The notes: a model not told the origin generated them from the sequence alone. Shown: positions 34,581 through 45,200, counted from the stretch's first letter. The stretch: DNA of 64,000 bases from Tropicimonas_B omnivorans (GCF_031846565.1 NZ_JAVRHL010000001.1:806001-870000), one strand, 5' to 3'. Made by a program: numbers and translations.

Positions 34581-35111
34581 ATGACCGGCGACGGAAGCGA
34601 CATGAGGGACAGGCCCGGAGCGGGGCAGCGGGGCGAGACGCTCCTGTTCCTGACCGACGAGCACCTGAGAAAGGGGATCGAGGCGATGTTCTTCGCCTAT
34701 CGCGGCTTCACCGCTGATCCCGACCGGATCCTCGAAAGCTACAGCTACGGACGCGCGCACCACCGGGCGCTGCATTTCGTCCACCGCTCGCCCGGAACGA
34801 CCGTGAACAACCTGCTCGGCATCCTCGGCGTGACCAAGCAATCCTTGAACCGGGTGTTGCGCGCCCTCATCGATGACGGCCTCATCGAAAGCCGCGTCGG
34901 CCACACGGACAAGCGGGAGCGGCACCTCTACCTCACCGAGCGCGGCTCGGACCTCGAATCGGCCCTGTCCGACGCGCAGCGCGCCCGGATGCGCGCCGCG
35001 TTCCGCAGCGCAGGGCCCGAGGCAGTGGCGGGCTTCCGAGCTGTCCTCGAAGCGATGATGGACCCGGAGATGCGGAGGCGGTACCTGTCGCTCAGCGAAG
35101 GAGGACACTGA
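34581..35111 (+). CDS. petP: MarR-family transcriptional regulator (PetP-like)
   Basis: The 176-residue protein has a MarR winged helix: TTVNNLLGILGVTKQSLNRVLRALIDDGLIESRVGHTDKRERHLYLTERG, with the wing in the last part. A strong GGAGGTGACG sets the ATG at 34581. It is directly followed by a response regulator 2 nt later, as in the petP-petR pair of Rhodobacter capsulatus, where both are needed for cytochrome bc1 expression. The name is inferred from this arrangement. Confidence 0.85.
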   Translation: MTGDGSDMRDRPGAGQRGETLLFLTDEHLRKGIEAMFFAYRGFTADPDRILESYSYGRAHHRALHFVHRSPGTTVNNLLGILGVTKQSLNRVLRALIDDGLIESRVGHTDKRERHLYLTERGSDLESALSDAQRARMRAAFRSAGPEAVAGFRAVLEAMMDPEMRRRYLSLSEGGH

Positions 35112-35113
35112 GC

Positions 35114-35818
35114 ATGGAAGCCGGGACGCACCTGCTGATCGTCGATGACGACGAGCGGATCAGGGGATTGCTTCAGAAGTTCCTCGCCCGGAACGGCTTC
35201 ATGGTCACCGTCGCGCGCGATGCGGCCCATGCGCGTCGCCTGCTTGCGGGCCTCGAATTCGATCTCATCGTGCTCGACGTGATGATGCCGGGGGAGGACG
35301 GGGTGTCCCTGACCGCGTCCCTGCGTGAACGTCTCGCGACCCCGATCCTTCTTCTGACCGCGAAGGGCGGAACGCAGGACCGGATCTCCGGGCTGGAAGC
35401 CGGTGCGGACGATTACCTCGGCAAGCCGTTCGAGCCGAAGGAACTCCTGCTCCGGATCAACGCGATCCTCCGCCGTGTTCCGCCCGAACAGGCGCCGTCG
35501 CAGGGGCCGAAGGTGCTGCATCTCGGTCCGGTGCGCTACGATGTGGAGCGGGGCGAGATGTGGCGCGGAACCGTCCCCATCCGGCTGACCGCGACCGAGA
35601 CGACGCTCATGCGGATCTTCGCCGCCCATGCGGGGGAGCCCCTGACCCGCAGCCAGCTTGTCGAGGATCCGGGCCGGGACAGTGACAGGGACGGGGCGCA
35701 GGAGCGGGCGGTGGACGTCCAGATCACGCGTTTGAGACGCAAGATCGAGGACAACCCCAAGCAGCCGCGTTACCTGCAGACGGTGCGCGGCGCTGGCTAC
35801 ATGCTGGCCGCCGACTAG
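35114..35818 (+). CDS. petR: OmpR-type response regulator (PetR-like)
   Basis: The 234-residue protein has a receiver domain with acidic pocket DDD at 11-13, phospho-acceptor Asp55 (IVLDVMMPGEDG) and conserved Lys in YLGKPFEPKE. A C-terminal winged helix of OmpR type runs from LTATETTLMRIFAAH to VQITRLRRKIEDNPKQPRYLQTVRGAGYM. No sensor kinase is next to it; the MarR partner PetP is, as in the R. capsulatus system. DNA target unknown here. Confidence 0.9.
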   Translation: MEAGTHLLIVDDDERIRGLLQKFLARNGFMVTVARDAAHARRLLAGLEFDLIVLDVMMPGEDGVSLTASLRERLATPILLLTAKGGTQDRISGLEAGADDYLGKPFEPKELLLRINAILRRVPPEQAPSQGPKVLHLGPVRYDVERGEMWRGTVPIRLTATETTLMRIFAAHAGEPLTRSQLVEDPGRDSDRDGAQERAVDVQITRLRRKIEDNPKQPRYLQTVRGAGYMLAAD

Positions 35819-35855
35819 GATCGGCCACCATCCGCCGCTTTCCCTTGCGACATCT

Positions 35856-35864
35856 TGTGGATAA
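35856..35864. promoter_or_regulatory. Perfect DnaA box upstream of smc
   Basis: TGTGGATAA is the exact reverse complement of the consensus DnaA box TTATCCACA. It lies 40 nt before the smc ATG and 38 nt after the petR stop. I found no second box close by, so this is a possible regulatory site rather than an origin. Confidence 0.45.
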
Positions 35865-35903
35865 CTCGGCTGCGGCCTCCACATCAGGTGTCATCTCCTT
35901 GAC

Positions 35904-38900
35904 ATGCATCCCCCCGGAGCGGCACCCTCTCCCGATCTTTCCGGGAGCCTCCCTTTGCGATTCACGCGCCTGCGCCTCAACGGGTTCAAGAGCTTCGTCG
36001 ATCCCACGGACCTCGTGATCGCCGACGGCCTGACGGGGGTCGTCGGGCCGAACGGATGCGGCAAGTCCAATCTGCTCGAAGCCCTGCGCTGGGTCATGGG
36101 GGAGAACCGTCCGACGGCCATGCGCGGCGGCGGGATGGAGGATGTGATCTTCGCCGGTGCCGCGACGCGCGGGGCCCGGAATTTCGCCGAGGTCTCGCTC
36201 CATATCGACAACACGGAGCGCCTCGCGCCGTCCGGCTTCAACGAGGCCGACGAGCTCGACATCGTCCGCCGGATCACCCGCGACGCCGGCTCCGCCTACA
36301 AGGCCGCGGGCCGGGACGTGCGCGCGCGGGACGTGCAGATGCTGTTCGCGGACGCCTCCACCGGCTCCCACTCCCCGGCGCTCGTGCGGCAGGGGCAGAT
36401 CTCGGAGCTGATCAACGCCCGCCCGAAGGCGCGGCGGCGTATCCTCGAGGAGGCGGCGGGGATCTCCGGGCTCTACCAGCGGCGTCACGAGGCGGAGCTG
36501 AAGCTCAGCGGTGCGGAGCAGAACCTGTCCCGCGTGGACGACGTGATCGAGCAGCTGGCCTCCCAGCTTTCGACCCTTGCGCGGCAGGCGAGACAGGCGG
36601 CGCGGTACCGCTCCATCGGCGGCGACCTGCGCCGGGCCGAAGGCTTGCTGCTGTTCCGGCGCTGGCGCGAAGCGGCCGATGCCGCCGCCCGCGCCGCCGA
36701 AGAGCTGACCCTCCAGAGGCAGGACGCCGCCGCCGCGGAGACGGCTGTCACGGCCTCCGAGGACGAGCGCCGCCGTGCGGCCGAATCGCTTCCGCCCCTG
36801 CGCGAGGAGGAGACCGTCGCGGCGGCGGTGCTTCAGCGCATCCTTGTCGATCTGGGCTCGGCGGACGAGGACGCCGCCCGCGCCCTCCGCGCCATCGAGA
36901 CGTTCGAAGGGCGTCTCGAGCAGCTCGCCCGCGACCTCGCGCGGGAGGAAGAGCTGAACAGCGATGCCGGCGCCTCCCTGCACCGGCTGGAAGACGAGAA
37001 GGATCGGCTGGCAAAGGCGATGGACGGGCACGGGCCGCGGCTCGATGCGGCGCAGGAGGCGGCCCGGATCGCCTCCGAGAATCTCGGCGCCCGGGAATCG
37101 GAGCTGGCCGAGGTGACCGAGGACGTCGCCCGCCTCTCCGCGCAGCACCAGTCCGCCGAGCGATACGCGGCCGAGGCCAGGGCGTCCGCCGAACGTCACC
37201 GCCGCGAGCGTGCGAGTTCGGAGCGGGAGGCGGCCGAGGCACGCGGCAAGCTGGACGCGTTGGGCGAGGGCGTTTCCGCGGCGACCGTTGCCCTGTCGGA
37301 GGCGCAGAAAGCGGCAGGAGAGGCGGAGGACCGGATCGCGGTCTCGGACGCTGCGCTCGCGGAATGCTCCGTGAAGGAGGGGGAGGCCCGTGCGGCCCGC
37401 TCCGGCGCCGAAGGCGAGGTTCAGGCTCTCAGCGCCGAGGCAACCGCGCTCGAGCGTCTGGTCTCGCGCAAGGACGGCGAGGCCGCGGCGCTCATCGACA
37501 GCGTGACCGTCGCTCCGGGCTTCGAGGCCGCGTTCGGCGCCGCGCTCGCGGACGAGCTGCGCGCGCCCGTTCTCGATGCGGCCGGCACGGGGTGGCGCGG
37601 GCTGCCGGGGTACCCGTCGCCGCAACCTCTTCCCGCCGGGAGCGATCCGCTTTCCGCGCATGTCGAGGCGCCCGCCCTGCTGGCGCGCCGCCTCGCCCAG
37701 ATCGGGCTCGTCGAGGATGCGGAGACAGGGACCCGGATGCAGGCGGACCTCGCGCCCGGCCAGCGCCTCGTGACCCTGGCCGGCGATCTCTTTCGCTGGG
37801 ACGGCTACGGCGCGCTTTCGGCCGATGCCCCCTCCGCCGCCGCGATCCGGCTCCAGCAGGTCAACCGGCTGAGGAGCCTCACGGCCGAATTGGAGACCCT
37901 GACGTCCCGCGCCGAGGATCTCGCCGCCACCCATGAGGCGCTGCAATCCGAGCACACGCGCCTGGCTGAGGACGACAAGCTCGCCCGCCGGGCCCGCCGC
38001 GAGGCCGATGCCCGCGTGGCCGACGCCTCCCGCGCCGCGAGCCGGGCTGAGAACGAGCGCGCCATGGCCGCCACCCGCCTCGAAGCCGCGGAGCTTGCCG
38101 TGGAGCGCCATACCGAGGAGCTCGCCGCGTCCGAGGCGCGGCTGGAGGAGGCGGAGGCGACGCTGGCGGGGCTTCCCGATCTCGGCGCGGCCCGCGAGGG
38201 CATCGCGGATGCAAGGCATCGCGTCGAAGGGAGCCGCCGGGACATGCTCTCGGCCCGCCAGGAGGCGGATGAGCTGCGCCGGGCGGGCGAGGGGCGCCGC
38301 CGCCGCGCCGAGGCGGTGGAGCGGGAGATGGCCGACTGGTCGAAGCGCCTCCGGAATGCCGAAGCGAGCCGCGCGGACCTCGCCCGGCGCCGGGAGGAAA
38401 CCGAGCGCGACCTCGCCGCCGCCCGTCCCGCGCCGCAACAGATCGCGGAGCGCCGCGCCACCCTCGAAACGGACCGCGAGAAGGCCGAAGCGCGCCGGAC
38501 CGCCGCCGCGGAGGCACTTGCCGCCGCCGAGAGCGCGCATCGGGAGGCCGAGCTTGCTGCCCGCGAGGCAGAGCGGGCCGCTTCCGAAGCGCGCGAGAGG
38601 CGTGCGGCAGCCGATGCCCGCGCCGAGGCTGCCCGCGCCTCCGAGGCGGAGGCCGCGGAGCGCATCCGCGAGGCGCTGGACGTCGAGCCGGATGCGCTGC
38701 TGGACCGCCTTGGCGGGGACGCGGACGCGATCCCGCCGGCCCCCGAGATCGAGGCCGAGATCGACCGCCTCCGCCGCAGCCGGGACGCGCTCGGCGCGGT
38801 GAACCTGCGTGCCGAGGAGGATTCCCGCGCCGTGCAGGAGGAGCATGACGAGCTCGTCACCGAGAAGGCCGATCTCGAGGACGCGATCGGGACCCTGCGC

Positions 38901-39410
38901 ACCGGTATCGCCTCCCTGAACAAGGAAGGCCGCGAGCGCCTGCTCGCCGCCTTCGAGGAGGTGAACGGCAATTTCTCCATGCTCTTCAAGCACCTCTTCG
39001 GCGGCGGCGAGGCCAAGCTGATGCTGGTCGAGTCGGACGATCCGCTGGATGCCGGCCTCGAGATCATGTGCATGCCTCCGGGCAAGAAGCTCTCCGTCCT
39101 GTCGCTGCTGTCCGGGGGCGAGCAGACCCTGACGGCGATGGCGCTGATCTTCGCCGTCTTCCTCGCCAACCCCGCTCCGATCTGCGTGCTCGACGAGGTC
39201 GATGCCCCGCTCGACGATGCCAACGTCACCCGGTTTTGCGATCTGCTCGAGGAGATGACGCGGCAGACGGACACCCGCTTTCTCATCATCACCCACCACG
39301 CCATCACCATGAGCCGCATGGACCGTCTCTTCGGCGTGACGATGCAGGAGCAGGGCGTGTCCCAGCTCGTGTCGGTGGATCTCAAGAAGGCGGAGGCGAT
39401 GGTCGCCTGA
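35904..39410 (+). CDS. smc: Chromosome segregation protein SMC
   Basis: The 1168-residue ATPase organises the chromosome as a ring with ScpA/ScpB (not in the window). Walker A is GPNGCGKS at about 48-55. Two long coiled-coils flank a hinge near 530-650. The C-terminal head has the signature LSLLSGGEQTLTAMAL and Walker B PICVLDEVDAPLDD. FVDPTDLVI near residue 31 is the typical N-terminal block. The ATG has no ribosome site; TTG at 35955 would give the more usual MRFTRLRLNGFKSF start and is quite possible. Confidence 0.96.
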   Translation: MHPPGAAPSPDLSGSLPLRFTRLRLNGFKSFVDPTDLVIADGLTGVVGPNGCGKSNLLEALRWVMGENRPTAMRGGGMEDVIFAGAATRGARNFAEVSLHIDNTERLAPSGFNEADELDIVRRITRDAGSAYKAAGRDVRARDVQMLFADASTGSHSPALVRQGQISELINARPKARRRILEEAAGISGLYQRRHEAELKLSGAEQNLSRVDDVIEQLASQLSTLARQARQAARYRSIGGDLRRAEGLLLFRRWREAADAAARAAEELTLQRQDAAAAETAVTASEDERRRAAESLPPLREEETVAAAVLQRILVDLGSADEDAARALRAIETFEGRLEQLARDLAREEELNSDAGASLHRLEDEKDRLAKAMDGHGPRLDAAQEAARIASENLGARESELAEVTEDVARLSAQHQSAERYAAEARASAERHRRERASSEREAAEARGKLDALGEGVSAATVALSEAQKAAGEAEDRIAVSDAALAECSVKEGEARAARSGAEGEVQALSAEATALERLVSRKDGEAAALIDSVTVAPGFEAAFGAALADELRAPVLDAAGTGWRGLPGYPSPQPLPAGSDPLSAHVEAPALLARRLAQIGLVEDAETGTRMQADLAPGQRLVTLAGDLFRWDGYGALSADAPSAAAIRLQQVNRLRSLTAELETLTSRAEDLAATHEALQSEHTRLAEDDKLARRARREADARVADASRAASRAENERAMAATRLEAAELAVERHTEELAASEARLEEAEATLAGLPDLGAAREGIADARHRVEGSRRDMLSARQEADELRRAGEGRRRRAEAVEREMADWSKRLRNAEASRADLARRREETERDLAAARPAPQQIAERRATLETDREKAEARRTAAAEALAAAESAHREAELAAREAERAASEARERRAAADARAEAARASEAEAAERIREALDVEPDALLDRLGGDADAIPPAPEIEAEIDRLRRSRDALGAVNLRAEEDSRAVQEEHDELVTEKADLEDAIGTLRTGIASLNKEGRERLLAAFEEVNGNFSMLFKHLFGGGEAKLMLVESDDPLDAGLEIMCMPPGKKLSVLSLLSGGEQTLTAMALIFAVFLANPAPICVLDEVDAPLDDANVTRFCDLLEEMTRQTDTRFLIITHHAITMSRMDRLFGVTMQEQGVSQLVSVDLKKAEAMVA

Positions 39411-39505
39411 GGCGGGTGCCCTGAAACGGGCCTTTCCTTGGACCCGCCTTCTGCTACATCCCGGCCGGCGAGGCGTTTCGGCCCGCGCAACGCCAGACGG
39501 AGATC

Positions 39506-40177
39506 ATGGCAAAAGAGCGTCGCAGGAGCCGCACATTCGCGGTCATCGGGCTCGGGACTTTCGGCGCGACGATCGCCAAGGAACTCACCCGCTTCGGAAA
39601 CCACGTCCTCGGGATCGACAAGGACGGCGCCGTCGTGAACCGCTACGCGGACGAGCTGGCACGGACCGTGATCGCCGATGGCGGTAACGAGGACGTCCTG
39701 CGGGAGATCGGCCTCGGGGAGTACGACGTCGCAGTCATCGCCATCGGACAGGACCTCGAGGCGTCCATCCTGTCGGCGTTGTCGGCCAAGCTGGTCGGGG
39801 TCGAGCATGTGTGGGCAAAGGCGTCGAGCCGGATGCATCACCGGATCCTGTCCAAGATCGGGGTAGAGCGGGTGATCCATGCCGAGGCCGAGATGGGCCG
39901 CCATGCCGCCCAGATGCTGAACAACCCGATGGTGGGCGACTATGTCAGCCTCGGAAATGGCTATCACGTCGTGAACGTCGTCGTGCCGGAGCGGATGGCA
40001 GGCTCGGTCCTCAGCGAGATGGACCTCGAGGACAGGTTCTCGCTGGTCCCCTTGGGCATCATGCACGGCTCCGAGATCAAGGCGCTTCAGGGTCAGCCCT
40101 GCACCCTGTCCGAAGGCGACCGGCTCATCCTGCTCGGCAAGCGCGCGAACCTGCGGGCCTTCGCCGAGACGATCTGA
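39506..40177 (+). CDS. ktrA: Potassium channel gating subunit (KtrA/TrkA family)
   Basis: The 223-residue cytosolic protein has an RCK_N domain with the dinucleotide motif GLGTFGATIAKEL and IGIDKDG-like start of the second strand (LGIDKDGAVVNRYAD), then an RCK_C domain with PERMAGSVLSEMDLEDRF. It controls the KtrB pore by nucleotide binding. The single RCK unit fits KtrA rather than the double-RCK TrkA of enterics. KtrB follows 3 nt later. Confidence 0.92.
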   Translation: MAKERRRSRTFAVIGLGTFGATIAKELTRFGNHVLGIDKDGAVVNRYADELARTVIADGGNEDVLREIGLGEYDVAVIAIGQDLEASILSALSAKLVGVEHVWAKASSRMHHRILSKIGVERVIHAEAEMGRHAAQMLNNPMVGDYVSLGNGYHVVNVVVPERMAGSVLSEMDLEDRFSLVPLGIMHGSEIKALQGQPCTLSEGDRLILLGKRANLRAFAETI

Positions 40178-40180
40178 GCG

Positions 40181-41530
40181 ATGCACCTTTTCCGTCGCCT
40201 GCGCAGAGGTCTCGAGCGGCTGAGGCACCTGCCTCCTCCGGCGCAGCTTGCCTCGCTCTATCTCGGGCTCATCGTCCTCGGCACGATCCTTCTCATCCTG
40301 CCGATCTCCAATACCGGAAGCGTGACGCCGCTCGACGCCGCCTTCACCTCCGTTTCGGCGGTGACGGTCACGGGGCTCGCGGTGGTCGATACCGGCTCAG
40401 ACTTCACGATCGTCGGGCAGGCGATTATCGCGTGCCTGATCCAGCTCGGCGGTCTCGGTCTCATGACCTTCGCCGTCCTCGTGCTGACGTCCCTCGGCAT
40501 TCCAGTGGGCTTCTCTCACCGTGTCATCCTGCGGGAGGACCTGAACCAGACCTCGCTCGGGAACCTCACGAGCCTCGTCGAGCAGATCTTCAAGATCGCG
40601 GTGGTCGTCGAACTGGGCGGGGCGCTTCTCTTGATCATCGACTTCGTGCCGCGTCTGGGACTGGCGGAGGGGATCTGGAGCGCGATCTTCACCTCCGTCT
40701 CCGCGTTCAACAATGCCGGCTTCGCGCTCTATCCCGACAGCCTCTCCGGGTGGGTGGGCGATCCACTTCTCAATATCGTGGTGCCGCTCATGTTCATCGT
40801 CTCGGGCCTCGGCTTCCTTGTCGTGGGCGAGATCGTGAACAAGCGCTCATGGCGGAAACTCTCGCTCCACAGCAAGCTGATGCTGTCCGGAACGGCCATC
40901 CTGATCCTCTGGGGAACGCTGACATTCGGCCTTCTGGAATGGAACAACCCCGGCACGCTCGGCGGGCTCGAGAGCACGTCCGACCGGCTCTGGGCCGCCT
41001 GGTTCCAGGGGGTCACGCCCCGGACGGCGGGGTTCAACACGGTGGACATCACCCAAATGCGGGAGGAGACGTCGCTTCTGACCATCGCCCTGATGCTGAT
41101 CGGCGGCGGCAGCACGTCCACGGCGGGCGGCATCAAGGTGACGACCTTCGCCGTCCTCATAATCGCCACGCTCGCCTTCTTCCGGCGGCGTCAGGAGCTG
41201 ACGATCTTCGGGCGTTCGATACGGGGGGAGGAGCTTCTGAAGGTTCTCGCCCTGACAATCGTGTCCATGCTCCTCGTCATGGTGTCGCTGTTTCTTCTGC
41301 TGATCTTCGAAGATGCGAGCTTCCTGGAACTGGCCTTCGAGGTGTCGTCCGCCTTCGGCACGGTCGGCCTGTCCCTCGGCGCGACGGGGGATCTGACCTG
41401 GGCCGGGAAGATCGTCATCATGGTGGTGATGTTCCTCGGCCGCGTCGGTCCGCTGACGCTCGGCTTCTTCCTCGCCACACGCACGGTGCCGCAAGTCCGT
41501 TATCCCGAGGGGCGGGTGTTCCTCGGCTGA
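40181..41530 (+). CDS. ktrB: Potassium uptake pore subunit (KtrB/TrkH family)
   Basis: The 449-residue membrane protein carries four M1-P-M2 repeats with selectivity-filter glycines in AVTVTGLAVVDTG, SAFNNAGFALYPD, GVTPRTAGFNTVD and SSAFGTVGLSLG. It imports potassium with sodium or proton coupling. It sits 3 nt after ktrA on the same strand, forming a two-gene operon. Confidence 0.93.
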   Translation: MHLFRRLRRGLERLRHLPPPAQLASLYLGLIVLGTILLILPISNTGSVTPLDAAFTSVSAVTVTGLAVVDTGSDFTIVGQAIIACLIQLGGLGLMTFAVLVLTSLGIPVGFSHRVILREDLNQTSLGNLTSLVEQIFKIAVVVELGGALLLIIDFVPRLGLAEGIWSAIFTSVSAFNNAGFALYPDSLSGWVGDPLLNIVVPLMFIVSGLGFLVVGEIVNKRSWRKLSLHSKLMLSGTAILILWGTLTFGLLEWNNPGTLGGLESTSDRLWAAWFQGVTPRTAGFNTVDITQMREETSLLTIALMLIGGGSTSTAGGIKVTTFAVLIIATLAFFRRRQELTIFGRSIRGEELLKVLALTIVSMLLVMVSLFLLLIFEDASFLELAFEVSSAFGTVGLSLGATGDLTWAGKIVIMVVMFLGRVGPLTLGFFLATRTVPQVRYPEGRVFLG

Positions 41531-41628
41531 CCGGCAACGCGGCCGCCCGGACGCTGCCTCTGGGATCTGGAAGTTCGGAGCGGATCGCGGCTAGTCTCTG
41601 CCGGTACATGGTGGAAGGGTTGAGTTCT

Positions 41629-42249
41629 ATGCTGAAGTTCCTGCTGAAGTTGTTCCGGGGGTCTCCAAAGCCGGCGCCACGGCCTCCCCTCAGGGCTCCA
41701 GAGGAACCTCGCCCTCGCAGGCCGATCCAACAGCCGGTCCCGCCCCGGAGCGTGAGCACGCCAGCGCCGTCGCCCACGGCCGCCCCCGCGGGCATCCTGG
41801 AGGGCAAATGCTACGTGATCGACGGCGATACGATCGTCATCCAGAAAAAGCGCATCCGCCTCGCCGGGATCGACGCGCCCGAGATTCAGGACCCGTGGGG
41901 CAAGAAGGCGAAGTTCGCGATGATCTCCCTGTGCAAGGGAAAGGTCATCAGGGCGGTCATCCAGGAGGGCGTGACGTACGACCGGGTCGTGGCGAAATGC
42001 TACCTCCCGGATGGAAGCGATCTGTCCGCGGAACTGGTCAAGCAGGGCCTGGCGCTCGACTGGAAGAAGTTTTCCGGCGGTGCGTACCGCCATCTCGAGC
42101 CTGACGGGATCCGGAAGAAACTCTGGCGCGTCGATGCCAAGCACCGGGGCAAGCTCTTTCCTCCGGCCGCGCAAGCCGCGGCCGCGCCGTCCTCCCGCGA
42201 TAGACACGGGGGGCGGCCGGGGGGGCATGAAGCCCCCCGCCTTCAGTAA
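41629..42249 (+). CDS. Staphylococcal-nuclease-fold protein with Pro-rich N-terminus
   Basis: The 206-residue protein starts MLKFLLKLFRGSPKPAPRPP, with a GGAAGGG site. It has a Pro/Arg-rich linker to about residue 60 and then an SNase domain: GKCYVIDGDTIVIQKKRIRLAGIDAPEIQDPWG, with YDRVVAKCYLPDG and LVKQGLALDW. Active-site-like Arg, Glu and Arg are present in RLAGIDAPE and YDR. The N-terminus is hydrophobic and short, possibly an anchor. It converges with tamB and overlaps its 3' end by 7 bp. Confidence 0.8.
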   Translation: MLKFLLKLFRGSPKPAPRPPLRAPEEPRPRRPIQQPVPPRSVSTPAPSPTAAPAGILEGKCYVIDGDTIVIQKKRIRLAGIDAPEIQDPWGKKAKFAMISLCKGKVIRAVIQEGVTYDRVVAKCYLPDGSDLSAELVKQGLALDWKKFSGGAYRHLEPDGIRKKLWRVDAKHRGKLFPPAAQAAAAPSSRDRHGGRPGGHEAPRLQ

Positions 42250-45200
42250 TCGCGCTCGAAGAAGATGCCGAGGCTGGTCTCGCCGTCCGAGCCTGCGGAC
42301 CCCTTGACCGTCACGTTGCGGCGGACGTCGATGTTGAGATTGATCTCGGTGTCGCCGTCGCTGCCCGTCGTCACGTCGGTATAGACGTTGTCCGACAGGT
42401 ACTTGCCGATGCGCAACTCCGTGCCGCCGGTCTCGTCGGTGGTGAAGTCGAGATCGTCGAGACCGAGGTTCTCCCGGATCTGCCCCACGATGCCGACGCC
42501 GCCGCGCCCTGTGAGCGTGGCCACGGCATTGGCGAGTTGCGCCGCCTGGAGGGGCGACAGCTGCGTGACGTCCCGGCCGAAGAGGAACTGCGCCAGCACC
42601 TCTTCCTGCGGCAGGGAGGGGGTGGAGCTGAAGGTGATCTCGGGATCGTCCACCGGGCCTTCGACCCTGATCGTGATGGTGTATTCATCCGTTTCGGTAG
42701 AGGCGCTGAGGGCCACGTAGGGAACGAAATCCCCCTGAAGCGTGATCGCGCCCTGATCGAGGACGATGCGTTCGCCGAGGATGTCTAGGCGGCCGCGGAT
42801 CAGTTCGAACCGACCGACGGGAACGATGTCGGATGTCGTCCCGCCGAGGGTCAGCTCGCCGCCGAGTTCCGCTTCGAGGCCGCGCCCGCGCACGAAGATC
42901 TGGTTGTCCGCAACGATGCGTATGTCGAGATTGAGGCCCCCGGAGCCGCCGCCCGATGCATCGTCTCCATCCGTATCGGCGTTCGGCCCGGCCAGATCGG
43001 CGCGCAGGCGGGTGATGTAGACGGGGCCCGGCTCGTTGATATGGGTGATCTCGGGAATGTCCCCGCCGAAGCCGAGGCCGCTGTCCGGGACGCGGATCTC
43101 GGTTTCGCCGAGATTCAGCCGCCCGCTGATCCCGCCGCGTCCGGCAAGCGGGCCGCTGAGTTGCAGATCGCCGCTGACGCGGGTCTCGTAAAGCTCGGGA
43201 TCGCGCAGGACGTAGTTGCGGATGGTCACGGCGATATCGGCGGGCAGCCCGGCGCCGAGGCCGAGGGTGCCGTTCGCCGACAGCCGCCCGCCATCGCCGC
43301 CGCGGGCGGAGGCGTTGATCCGAGCCGTTCCGCTACCCAGATTCACCGTCGCGTTGATGTCGGTGATCGCCTGCGACAGGTTCGGCAGGAAGAAGCGCGC
43401 GCCATTGGTGCTGACAGTGCCGGCGACGGAGGCAAGCTCGAGCGGGCCGTTCAGGCCGAGGTCGAAGCTGGCCGTGCCGACGATCTGGTTGGGATCGAGC
43501 GCGGCATTGGCGAGGCCGAGGGGAATGCTGCCCGTGGCGTCCAGAGCCGCGCTGCCGAAGTCCGGTGCGATCGTGCCGTCCACCGAGGCGCGGGCCGGGC
43601 CGGGGCCGGTCACGTCGAGATCCACCGCGTACCCGCTTTGCGATTGCTGGAGATTGCCAGCGACGCGCACCGAGCCGGAAAGACCGGGCGCGAGGGGGGC
43701 GATGTTCGGTATCGAGACGGCAAGATCCACGTCGCTGTCCTCGGCGCCGACCACGCCCGCGACCGTGCCGGAGGTGCTGTAGGGACCGGAGAAATCCGCA
43801 TCGATCCGGTAACGCTGGGTGTCCTCAACCTGCTCGACGGAGGAGGTCAGGGTCAGGGGGCCGTTGATGCCGGGAGCGATGGCGCCGACATTCGGTACCG
43901 AAACGCGCACGTCCACGTCCGTCCCGGTGGCGCCCGCAAGACCCTCGACCGAGGCTGTCGCGCCATAGGGTCCGGAGGCGTCGAGATCGACGCGGAAGCG
44001 TCCGTCCCCGTTCTCTGCCACGTCCCCGGTGACGCTGAGACCGCCCGGTATGCCGGATGCGATCGGGGAGAGGGACGGCAGGTTGAGCGCGAGGGAGACT
44101 TCGCTGCGTCCATCGCCCACGGGCCCTTCCACCGCGAAGGTGCTGTCGTAGGGGCCGGAGCCGTTCACGTCGATGGCAAAGCGGCCCTCGCCCGTCTGGG
44201 CGGCCGTGCCGGACACGCTGAGAGGGCCGGAATAATCGCCGGGCGCCAGCGGCGCGATATCGGGAAGCGCGGCGTCGAAGGCGATGGAGGTCTCGCCGCC
44301 GCCGACCGGACCCTCGACGGAAAAGACGCTGTCGTACGGGCCGGTCCCCTCGACGTCGAGGGTGAAGCGGCCGTCTGCGCCCTGCTCGGCGGTGCCGGTG
44401 ACGTTCAGCGGGCCCGAGTAGGTTCCGCCCGGGACGAGCGGCTGGATATCGGGGATCGCGACGGCCCCCTCGAGCGCGGTTTCGCCGCCGCCCACGGGAC
44501 CTTCGACGGCGAAGGTCGAGCCGTAGGGGCCTGCGCCGTCCACATCGACGACGATGCGGCCATCGGGGCTCTGGCGGAAGCTGCCGGTCACCTCGACGGC
44601 GCCCTCGTAGTCCATCGTCTCGGGGAGGAGGGGGGCGATCTCGGGGATGGCGACGCGGCCTTCGAGCGCGGTTCGGCCCGAACCCACCGGACCCTCGAGG
44701 TCGAACGTGCTCTCGTAGGGGCCGGACCCCTCGACGTCGACGACGAAGAGACCTTCGTCATTCTGCACCGCGGAGCCCGTGACCCGGATCGGGCCGGAAA
44801 TGTCAGCGCCCGGCGCGAGGGGGGCGACATCGGGCAGGGATATCGTGCCCTCGATGTCGCTGCGCCCGTCGCCGACAGGGCCGGAAATGTCGAAGGAGCT
44901 TTGGTAGGGGCCGGAGCCCTCGACATCCACGCGCCAGCGGCCTTCGCCGGTCTCCGCGACATTGCCCGTGACGTCGAGCGGGCCGCTATAGTCCGTATCC
45001 GGCAGGTAGGGCGCGATGTCCGGCAGTGAGACGGCCAGGTCCACGTCACTCGTGCCTTCGGCGATGCGGCCGTCGATGCGCGCCGTCAGGTCGTAGGGCG
45101 CGGCCAGATCGACGGACACCTCGTAGACTTCGGGCGCGCTATTCTGAACCCGGCCCTCAAGGGTGACGGGGCCGCTGTAATCCTCGACGATGACGCCGAG

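Noticed and set aside
35724..39299. A 1191-codon minus-strand frame opposite smc
   Set aside because: It is a shadow of the SMC coiled-coil with no recognisable domain; SMC motifs on the + strand are complete.
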